Of a stretch of DNA of 10,452 nt, positions 1 to 4,849 are shown one piece after another. This DNA comes from Cellvibrionaceae bacterium (GTDB lineage: Bacteria; Pseudomonadota; Gammaproteobacteria; Pseudomonadales; Cellvibrionaceae). The position numbers and the translations under genes were made by a program. The first letter of the stretch is position 1; every line of letters begins with the position of its first letter. A model generated the notes under the pieces. It was not told the origin of the DNA. It did not search any database and saw nothing but the letters and a program-made list of their open reading frames with translations. The stretch spans positions 1 to 10,452 of the forward strand of contig JAUVQU010000073.1 of assembly GCA_030597965.1 (NCBI GenBank). Direction: 5' to 3'.

Positions 1-76
1 ATAAATAAGTGGTGTCAGATGAGACTTTTCTTGGTGTGGTTTTTAAATAAACACCAGAGTGGTCAGGTAATTCTCT

Positions 77-100
77 TATTTTTAGCTGAGGCTAAAAATA
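77..100. repeat. AT-rich perfect hairpin downstream of the AraC gene
   Basis: A perfect 10-base inverted repeat, TATTTTTAGC and GCTAAAAATA, encloses a four-base loop (TGAG on the plus strand). It lies 40 bases past the stop codon of the minus-strand AraC gene, where a transcription terminator is expected. A run of U after the stem is lacking in the minus direction, so it is either a non-canonical terminator or an mRNA 3'-end stabiliser. A weaker inverted repeat (TGGTGT/ACACCA, 32-37 with 51-56) lies further out. The remainder of 1-139 shows no gene. Confidence 0.5.
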
Positions 101-139
101 GAAGTTAAGCTGCCATCAATAATCAGATTAACTTCGTTA

Positions 140-1132
140 TTAGGCCTTTCGATAGTCGCTGGGTGATTTTCCTGTCCAGCGTTTGAACGCCCGAGAAAAG
201 GCGCTGACTTCTGAGAACCCAAGCAGGAAGGAAACTTCCGTCAGGCTCTGGCGGTTGTCTTTAAGGTATTTAATCGCTAACTCTTGTCGCACTTCATTAA
301 GCACGCTTTTGAAGTGAGTCTCTTGATCTTGAAGGCGGCGCAATAATGTTCTGCTGCTTATATTAAGTGCATCCGCAACGCTGACCTCAGTAACACCACC
401 CGATGGTAGTTGATCAATTATAGCGGCCTTGGTTTGGCTGATAATGTCTGCTTTGTCGAAAATGGCGAGGTACTCAACCATCACCTGATCGCTCAGTCGA
501 GCAAGGTGTGGATTACCGCTGGGTAATTTTCTGTCAGCGTCCTCTTTGCTGATGATCATAGAGTTTTCATCAGCGTCAAATATTATTGGGCAGCGAAAAT
601 AAGCATGGAACTCACCAGCACTTGTTGGCGCGGGGTGCATCAATGAAAGTGAGACTGGGTTAAAAGACGCGCCCGCATTGGCTCGGCACATCTCGACCGT
701 ATAAGAAAAGAAGGAATCAGTACGGGTGGGCTGCTTCCTGGAGACTGCTTTGTACTTTAGTGTGGCCTTTAGGCCAGTATCAACATCCTCAAGTTCTAGC
801 CACGCCCCTTCTGTAAGAATCCTGAAATACCGCTGATAGCGTGTCATCGCTGTTCGTAGAGTGCCGCTGGCTAACCAGGCATAACCTAAAGCGCCATAGT
901 GGGATGGATGCCAAAAGTTGGCAGCCTTAACTCCAATGCAGGGATCGCCACTTAACTCGACCAGACGCATCCAAAGCTCATCAATCATGCGATAGCTGAA
1001 ACGGGCATTGGGGTCATCTGCATCATCAGGATCAATGCCAATGTCTTTTAAGATAGGCACAGGGTCTATTCCGTAGGATTCAAACATCTTCCAATAGATG
1101 CCGACCGCTGGGCCGAGGTACGTCGCCGTCAT
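140..1132 (-). CDS. AraC-family transcriptional regulator (arabinose-binding-domain type)
   Basis: This 330-residue DNA-binding regulator has two parts. Residues about 20-205 resemble the ligand-sensing domain of the AraC subfamily that includes OruR- and ArgR-like proteins. Residues about 243-330 form the C-terminal double helix-turn-helix. The second helix-turn-helix is easily read at the end (LLGFSEVSAFSRAFKRWTG, then KSPSDYRK), the hallmark AraC signature. The length is typical for the family. The start at 1132 has only a weak ribosome binding site (TTGAGC), but the N-terminus matches family length. The gene is divergent from the small ORF at 1294, so the 161-base gap between them is the natural place for its operator. 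The ligand and target genes cannot be told from sequence; relatives often control neighbouring lipid or alcohol catabolism genes. No metabolic gene sits beside it here. Confidence 0.93.
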   Translation of the reverse strand: MTATYLGPAVGIYWKMFESYGIDPVPILKDIGIDPDDADDPNARFSYRMIDELWMRLVELSGDPCIGVKAANFWHPSHYGALGYAWLASGTLRTAMTRYQRYFRILTEGAWLELEDVDTGLKATLKYKAVSRKQPTRTDSFFSYTVEMCRANAGASFNPVSLSLMHPAPTSAGEFHAYFRCPIIFDADENSMIISKEDADRKLPSGNPHLARLSDQVMVEYLAIFDKADIISQTKAAIIDQLPSGGVTEVSVADALNISSRTLLRRLQDQETHFKSVLNEVRQELAIKYLKDNRQSLTEVSFLLGFSEVSAFSRAFKRWTGKSPSDYRKA

Positions 1133-1293
1133 GTTTTGCTCAATTCAGTGATGGTTGAGGTTCTTAATCATAAGAATCAGCAATATGGCGTATTTAGTCA
1201 AGTTGTTGTCTGCCTCGGTCAAGAAGTGGCACTGCACATCCGTTAAATTGAACTAGTTGAAATTCATCACTAATCATTAAACGGAGGTGGCGC

Positions 1294-1434
1294 ATGACTT
1301 ACGAACCTTTTGAGCTTCTGGCTTATCCTTATGCCGACGACTTTGATACAGAAGAAGGTGTTGATTCTTCTGATAACAGCCTCTTGGCTGGTCTCGATAA
1401 TGAGCAGGAAACCTCTGCAAATGAGCAAGCTTAA
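1294..1434 (+). CDS. Small acidic protein of unknown function (46 aa)
   Basis: The reading frame begins MTYEPFELLAYPYADDF and ends NEQETSANEQA. It is preceded by a strong ribosome binding site (GGAGGTGG, 3-4 bases before ATG) and followed directly by a strong intrinsic terminator, so it has the full anatomy of an expressed one-gene transcript. The product is very acidic (about twelve Asp/Glu and no Lys or Arg), with aromatic residues in the first 20 positions and a polar C-terminal half. There is no signal peptide, no membrane segment and no Cys. I do not recognise a family. It could be a regulatory micro-protein or a precursor peptide, but no modifying enzyme is adjacent. The divergent AraC regulator might control it. 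Support for being a gene rests on the ribosome binding site and terminator rather than on homology. Confidence 0.6.
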   Translation: MTYEPFELLAYPYADDFDTEEGVDSSDNSLLAGLDNEQETSANEQA

Positions 1435-1454
1435 GGGGCCAAAGCCCCTTTTCT
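1433..1454 (+). terminator. Intrinsic terminator of the small acidic ORF
   Basis: The stem AAGGGGC pairs with GCCCCTT around a CAAA loop, followed by a T-rich stretch (TTTTCTTG). The stem begins within the stop codon of the 46-residue ORF. In the minus direction the U-tract is poor, so it would be a weaker terminator for the convergent hvfA transcript. Confidence 0.8.
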
Positions 1455-1508
1455 TGTTGGTTCACTATTTTGCCAAGAGCAAAATTGCATAATTAAGTGA
1501 CCCGCAGG

Positions 1509-1532
1509 ACAGGGTACGTGGATGTACCCTGT
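1509..1532 (-). terminator. Perfect hairpin after hvfA, possible terminator or 3' stabiliser
   Basis: A 9-base perfect stem (ACAGGGTAC with GTACCCTGT) surrounds a 6-base loop, 57 bases past the hvfA stop. It is GC-rich and should fold, but on the hvfA strand no U-tract follows. It may act with a second small hairpin at 1467-1485 (ATTTTGC/GCAAAAT) to end or protect the hvfA message. Whether it terminates transcription is inferred from position only. Confidence 0.4.
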
Positions 1533-1589
1533 AAAATCCGGCCAGAGTTACCAAGCAAGTACCCCTGTCCCGGAAATCAAACACATTCC

Positions 1590-1925
1590 CTATGATTTGC
1601 CTCCGCACTTGCCTTCGCCGCATTTACCTTCGGCTTTTTCAGTCTTAGATTCGCCGCACTTGCCTTCGCCGCATTTACCTTCGGTTTTCTCAGGCTTGGA
1701 TTCGCCGCACTTGCCTTCGCCGCATTTACCTTCAGTTGTCTCAGACTTGGATTCGCCACACTTGCCTTCGCCACATTTACCTTCGGCAGTTTTCTCAGCG
1801 CCGGCCAGGTTATAACCTGCACTTAGCTGATCTGCCTGAAAAGGGTTTTCGGCGGCCATGCCGGACATTGCGGCCAGGCTTAAAACAGAACTTACGGTTA
1901 GACTTGCGATTGTAGATTTTTTCAT
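1590..1925 (-). CDS. hvfA: HvfA-family Cys-repeat secreted peptide (RiPP copper-binding precursor)
   Basis: This 111-residue protein starts with a Sec signal peptide: MKK, then a hydrophobic stretch to about residue 22, with probable cleavage after GMAA. The mature N-terminus has the NPF...L..GY segment seen in HvfA proteins (residues 27-39). Residues 48-111 are four copies of a repeat built on EGKCGEGKCG, giving eight cysteines (51, 56, 68, 73, 85, 90, 102, 107). In the characterised family, MNIO enzymes (HvfB with HvfC) convert EGKCG cysteines to oxazolone-thioamide groups that bind copper; that is family knowledge. Here the gene is the last of the minus-strand cluster, 39 bases after hvfX, with a good ribosome binding site (AGGAA, 6-7 bases before ATG). 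No MNIO gene lies in the window, so whether these cysteines are modified is open. Unmodified thiols could still chelate metal. Confidence 0.9.
   Translation of the reverse strand: MKKSTIASLTVSSVLSLAAMSGMAAENPFQADQLSAGYNLAGAEKTAEGKCGEGKCGESKSETTEGKCGEGKCGESKPEKTEGKCGEGKCGESKTEKAEGKCGEGKCGGKS
1593..1784 (-). repeat. Tandem 51-bp repeat encoding EGKCG pairs
   Basis: There are three full 17-codon units (1734-1784, 1683-1733, 1632-1682) and a shortened final one (1593-1631). Each begins with two 15-base sub-repeats coding EGKCG, followed by a seven-residue linker (ESKSETT, ESKPEKT, ESKTEKA). The last unit ends GGKS. The Cys-coding part is almost constant while the linkers drift, which suggests duplication or slippage with selection on the EGKCG motif. 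Confidence 0.92.
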
Positions 1926-1964
1926 GATGTGTTCCTCAATAGTTAAGTGATTAAGTGGGTATTT

Positions 1965-2597
1965 CTAGTTGTTGATGGTGCTTGTTGTGAAAACCGCTGT
2001 GTCGTTGCGGACTTTTTTGTTGAGCCAGTAGTCTACGCTGACAAACTTCCCGGCACCGGTGAAGAATAAGCTCAGTAACATAATGGTGTAGGTCGCTGCG
2101 AACTCGATACCATTGTTCAGAACAACTAAATTCCCCCGGCCTGTTAGCCAGTTATAGTTGCCGTGCTCTTGTAAGATGCCTTTGGCAGCCGCCAGCCGAT
2201 TAGCGGCCTCCGCAGTCCTGTCGTTGGCGAAAAGCCCCTGAGGTTCGGCTATGGCGAGCCAGCCGTTATCAATATGAACCGTGAATATTGCCACAATCAT
2301 GGTCGCAATGAGCGGTATGGAGATCCAGCGCAGGGCAAAGCCGAGTACCAGAAACACCGCGCCTAAAATTTCTGTCCAGGTGGCCAAAAAAGCCAACAGT
2401 TCAGGGAAGGGTAGGCCTAAGCCCCAATCGGCATTGCCAAACCAGGCAACCGTGCTGTCAAAATTGGCGAGTTTTTTGGTGCCAGCCATCCAAAATATTG
2501 GGGCCAGATATAGCCGCAGAAGCAGGGGCGCCAAGCCATCGACCACGCGGGTGGCGTCGAGGCTGTCATGAAATTTGTTGTAAACACTCAATAACAT
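1965..2597 (-). CDS. hvfX: DoxX-family membrane protein, HvfX type
   Basis: This is a 210-residue inner-membrane protein of the DoxX family. About four hydrophobic helices are visible (near residues 22-40, 66-88, 91-108 and 164-183), and the usual DoxX features are present (LRLYLAPIFWMAGTKKL near the start, WTEILGAVFLVLGFALR in the middle). A hydrophilic insert of about 50 residues lies between the third and fourth helices. HvfX-type proteins accompany HvfA metallophore precursors; their exact role is unsettled, with maturation or export proposed. I place the start at the ATG at 2597 because GGAG lies six bases before it. An in-frame ATG four codons upstream (2609) would overlap that ribosome binding site and has none of its own. 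It is followed closely by hvfA, and the two are surely cotranscribed. Confidence 0.88.
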   Translation of the reverse strand: MLLSVYNKFHDSLDATRVVDGLAPLLLRLYLAPIFWMAGTKKLANFDSTVAWFGNADWGLGLPFPELLAFLATWTEILGAVFLVLGFALRWISIPLIATMIVAIFTVHIDNGWLAIAEPQGLFANDRTAEAANRLAAAKGILQEHGNYNWLTGRGNLVVLNNGIEFAATYTIMLLSLFFTGAGKFVSVDYWLNKKVRNDTAVFTTSTINN

Positions 2598-2647
2598 CGT
2601 TATCTCCATAATCGACTAGAAGTAGCCAAATAATTTGTCTTCAGTTA

Positions 2648-2680
2648 TCTAGTCGGTGTGGAGATGAATTTCTTACAAAA
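2648..2680 (-). promoter_or_regulatory. Candidate ECF-sigma promoter for hvfX-hvfA
   Basis: Reading the minus strand, a TTTTGTAAGAAA block is followed after about 13 bases by CGACTAGA, roughly 50 bases before the hvfX start. A GTAA-containing -35 and a CG-containing -10 at this separation are what many ECF sigma factors use, and the adjacent sigma gene is the obvious candidate. The -10-like CGACTAGA also forms one arm of an 8-base inverted repeat with 2613-2620. The assignment is by eye; no matching copy was seen in front of the sigma gene itself. Confidence 0.4.
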
Positions 2681-2808
2681 AGTTGAAAATAATTTGAAGC
2701 GGGCAGTGGGAAGAAGGCTGTGTGGCCTGAAAAGGCTGTATGTTGCAGTGGCTTATAGGTACTTGTTGAAATGATTTTCTGAGCGTTACTGGCATATGCC
2801 TGTTAGTA

Positions 2809-3036
2809 CTAATCACTTTCAGAGTCAGGCTTTTTGTCTAAAGGGGGTTTAGGAGTATCTACATCCTCTTGAGTATAAAAAGAGGTAGCCTGGCGCAACA
2901 CATTCATCTGCTGCTTTAGGTTGCGACAGGCAGAGCAGATGGATAAATGCATTTTCAAAGCGATGCGTTCGCGCAGCGACAAATCTCGATCCAGATTTTC
3001 CGACACAAGTTTTGTTGTTTCCTTGCAGCTCAACAT
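2809..3036 (-). CDS. Zinc-finger (zf-HC2) anti-sigma factor
   Basis: This is a 75-residue protein with the zinc-binding anti-sigma arrangement: Cys4, then His30-x3-Cys34-x2-Cys37 (the His-x3-Cys-x2-Cys signature). The N-terminal half is helical, and the tail after residue 55 is charged and Pro-rich. There is no transmembrane segment, so it is likely a soluble cytoplasmic anti-sigma factor that sequesters the sigma factor encoded just upstream and releases it on a redox or metal signal. Its ATG overlaps the sigma stop codon (7 shared bases, ATGTTGA), which indicates translational coupling and fixed stoichiometry. Family knowledge supports the sigma partner; the signal sensed is inferred to be copper or thiol stress from the downstream hvfXA genes. 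A gap of 211 bases separates it from hvfX. Confidence 0.85.
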   Translation of the reverse strand: MLSCKETTKLVSENLDRDLSLRERIALKMHLSICSACRNLKQQMNVLRQATSFYTQEDVDTPKPPLDKKPDSESD

Positions 3037-3659
3037 GGAGTTTCTGCCTTTCCAAACCAGTTATTTTCCAAGCACTGCCTCAATCCCATGCGCGCTCGAT
3101 GAAGTATTACATTTACATTTGTCGTAGAAAGTTCCGTTTCCTTACAAATTTCTTCTCCGGAAAGGCCAATAAATTCACGCATGGCAAAAATACGGGATTG
3201 TTTTTCAGGGAGGTGATTCAGGCAGGCGTCAAATATCAGCCAAAATTGCCCCTGCTGAAATGACGATTCAGGGTTGCCCCACTTGCTGGGCCGGCTTTGT
3301 TCTTGCCAGTGGCCGCGCTGATCAAACAAGTGATCAAAGTTTCCCTCTTCGTTGTCGCTATCATTATCATGGTCGCTTGCGATTAGGTGCTGATCTTGTT
3401 TCTGGCGAAAGCGCAAAATATCGGCAATTTTGTACTTCAAAATGGCAAACACCCAGGTTTTTAAGGCCGCCCTGTTGTCAAATGAGTCGGCGTTTTTGAG
3501 TGCGCCAATAAAGGCTTCTTGAACAGCATCTTCAGCTTGATGGGGATCACTTAATTGCAGAGTGGCAAATTTGAGCATGGCTGGCCGAATTTCATTCAGA
3601 TAGTCATTGTCGTGCAGGAGAGCCTGTCCTTTGGCGCTGGGCGGCGAAGTTTCTGTCAT
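3030..3659 (-). CDS. ECF-type RNA polymerase sigma-70 factor
   Basis: This 209-residue sigma factor has only regions 2 and 4. Region 2 spans about residues 20-85 (DPHQAEDAVQEAFIGAL, then KTWVFAILKYKIADILR) and should bind core polymerase and the -10 element. An Asp/Asn/Gln-rich linker covers about 86-135. Region 4 (about 138-198; LPEKQSRIFAMREFIGLS, then the helix-turn-helix up to RARMGLR) should read the -35 element. It is slightly longer than typical ECF factors because of the linker. The start at 3659 has AGGAAAAC before it. That ribosome binding site overlaps the stop codon of a preceding 24-codon ORF. It overlaps the anti-sigma gene, and it probably drives hvfX-hvfA downstream. It resembles the gammaproteobacterial ECF group paired with zf-HC2 proteins. 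The exact ECF subgroup was not determined. Confidence 0.93.
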   Translation of the reverse strand: MTETSPPSAKGQALLHDNDYLNEIRPAMLKFATLQLSDPHQAEDAVQEAFIGALKNADSFDNRAALKTWVFAILKYKIADILRFRQKQDQHLIASDHDNDSDNEEGNFDHLFDQRGHWQEQSRPSKWGNPESSFQQGQFWLIFDACLNHLPEKQSRIFAMREFIGLSGEEICKETELSTTNVNVILHRARMGLRQCLENNWFGKAETPC

Positions 3660-3665
3660 GTTTTC

Positions 3666-3740
3666 CTAGTACTCTTTCAAGGTGATATGTTGGGCATAGA
3701 CACCGGGTGCGCTTAGTTTATCCCTTAATTTTTTATTCAT
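3666..3740 (-). CDS. Possible 24-codon leader ORF of the sigma operon
   Basis: An ATG at 3740, with AAGG seven bases before it, opens a 24-codon basic frame (begins MNKKLRDKLSAPG, ends HITLKEY). It stops in TAG six bases before the sigma start. The stop codon lies within the sigma ribosome binding site (TAGGAAAACATG), so ribosomes finishing this frame would be placed to start the sigma gene. This could be a regulatory leader peptide or a small protein. No homolog is recognised and a frame this short can arise by chance, so confidence is modest. Confidence 0.35.
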   Translation of the reverse strand: MNKKLRDKLSAPGVYAQHITLKEY

Positions 3741-3815
3741 AGCAGCGCCTTAGGACTTATTTAAAGGTTTTTATATTAGAGCTTACGGTCCATTCATCGA
3801 GGTGCTTAATTATTT

Positions 3816-4394
3816 CTAGTTATTAATACCCCAGCGCTCAAATTTTCCACAATCAATATCAAACAGATCTAGCACCCGACCTACGCTGTGGTTGATCAGG
3901 TCGTCCATACTTTTTGGGTTGTTATAAAACGCAGGCATGGGTGGGGCAATGGTGGCGCCAATTTCAGACAGGTTGGTCATTGTGCGCAGGTGGCCGGTAT
4001 GGAGTGGGCTTTCTCGTACCATTAACACGAGTTTTCTGCGTTCTTTAAGGGTGACGTCGGCAGCTCGTGTTAGCAGTGATGAGGTAACTCCGGTGCTGAT
4101 TTCTGACATGGTGCGAATGCTGCACGGCGCGACGATCATGCCCATGGTGGGAAAAGAGCCGCTGGAGATGGGTGCAGCGATGTTTTTTATCGCGTAGACC
4201 TCGGTTGCCAGCGCTTTAACATCGTCCGCTTTCATTTCAGATTCATAGGATAGAGTCAGCTCTGCGGATTTGCTCATGACGAGATAAGATGGAATTTCCA
4301 GCTCTCGAAGTATTTCAAGCAAGCGAATGCCATAAATAATACCTGACGCGCCCGATATGCCGACGATGATGCCATTCTTGGAAGCTAAAGACAT
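3816..4394 (-). CDS. ubiX: UbiX-family flavin prenyltransferase
   Basis: This 192-residue enzyme joins a prenyl group from dimethylallyl phosphate to reduced FMN, making the prenylated FMN cofactor for UbiD-type decarboxylases. Family landmarks are present in order: flavin-binding GISGASG (12-18), SSGSF (77-81), CS (91-92), RESPLH (127-132, Glu128 matching the catalytic Glu of UbiX), PAFY (Tyr157) and an Arg at 173 near the end. The length is normal. The start at 4394 has no good ribosome binding site but places GISGASG at the usual distance. No UbiD-like decarboxylase is in the window, so it may serve ubiquinone synthesis or an aromatic-acid decarboxylase elsewhere. It is transcribed away from pntAA and is separate from the sigma operon (gap 3741-3815), although read-through into that operon on the same strand is possible. 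Confidence 0.92.
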   Translation of the reverse strand: MSLASKNGIIVGISGASGIIYGIRLLEILRELEIPSYLVMSKSAELTLSYESEMKADDVKALATEVYAIKNIAAPISSGSFPTMGMIVAPCSIRTMSEISTGVTSSLLTRAADVTLKERRKLVLMVRESPLHTGHLRTMTNLSEIGATIAPPMPAFYNNPKSMDDLINHSVGRVLDLFDIDCGKFERWGINN

Positions 4395-4652
4395 GGTGAG
4401 GCCCGTTGTTGTCAGATGGTTGTGAGTTGGTTTCTGGGTTGTTAACTAGCGCTAAATCTTACCAAAAGATACGACGGTAGGCACAGACTGGTTTCATTGC
4501 GTCTTTCTGGTGGGGCTAAGTGGTTGTAATTTTAACTGGAGAAAGGTGAGCATTTGTAGTTTTGATGATCTTAGTTATGCTTGTTTACGGTTAATTAATA
4601 CTCTCGCTGCCTGCTTTATGGTCTTTTGAGACTATATAGATAGAAAAGTTAA

Positions 4653-4677
4653 AGCAAAGGAGTTGTCTCCGTTTGCT
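4653..4677 (+). repeat. Bulged hairpin in the pntAA upstream region
   Basis: AGCAAAGGAG pairs with CTCC-G-TTTGCT through ten base pairs with one bulged G and a TTGT loop. No U-tract follows on the plus strand, so it is not a canonical terminator. It sits 173 bases before the pntAA start and could be a leader structure, if transcription begins upstream, or a protein-binding site. Confidence 0.45.
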
Positions 4678-4808
4678 CTCCTAGAGTACCCTTACTGTCC
4701 GGGGAATATTCTCGGGAGGTTATCGGTTTTGAGTTTTTAGACGTATAACAATAATAACATCGACGTGTAGAGAAATAATTTGGCCTGTTTAGAGTCGCTT
4801 TTTTTGTA

Positions 4809-4837
4809 AAGGTTGTGCTCGATGTGGTGCCTATAAT
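4809..4837 (+). promoter_or_regulatory. Candidate pntAA promoter with consensus -10
   Basis: A perfect TATAAT lies at 4832-4837, only 12 bases before the pntAA ATG. The -35 position at 17-base spacing (AAGGTT) is poor, and a TGCC just before the hexamer is one base off an extended -10. If used, transcription would start within about 5-7 bases of the ATG, giving an almost leaderless mRNA, consistent with the lack of a ribosome binding site. An upstream promoter is the alternative. Confidence 0.35.
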
Positions 4838-4849
4838 GAGAAATCACTT

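Larger units (their letters stand above)
4395..4849. other. 455-base divergent intergenic region between ubiX and pntAA
   Basis: No convincing protein gene is visible on either strand. The stretch is AT-rich with TATA-like runs (for instance near 4632-4641). It holds a bulged hairpin (4653-4677), an imperfect palindrome centred on GAATATTC (4699-4716; 14 of 18 positions symmetric), a T7 run at 4799-4805, and a TATAAT hexamer just before pntAA. It must carry the promoters for both flanking genes and is long enough for upstream regulation. Confidence 0.6.

Noticed and set aside
1277..1465. Minus-strand 62-codon frame over the small acidic ORF
   Set aside because: It spans the terminator and the small ORF's ribosome site, and has no signals of its own.
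1593..1784. Possible CRISPR-like array because of regular repeats
   Set aside because: Units are 51 bp, contiguous, in frame and protein-coding, with no unique spacers and no cas genes.
1522..1815. Plus-strand frame coding a Ser-Pro-His-Leu repeat, and a second minus-strand frame (1577-1822) with a Lys/Ala/Asn repeat
   Set aside because: Both are shadows of the hvfA tandem repeat: a 51-base unit is a multiple of three, so other frames stay open. The HvfA frame has the signal peptide, ribosome site and family match.
2281..2571. Plus-strand frame antisense to hvfX
   Set aside because: It lies wholly inside a well-supported DoxX gene; its basic composition is what the complement of membrane codons gives.
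2610..2808. Search for a remnant of an MNIO (HvfB) or HvfC gene between anti-sigma and hvfX
   Set aside because: No frame or recognisable fragment was found; the gap is too short and looks regulatory.
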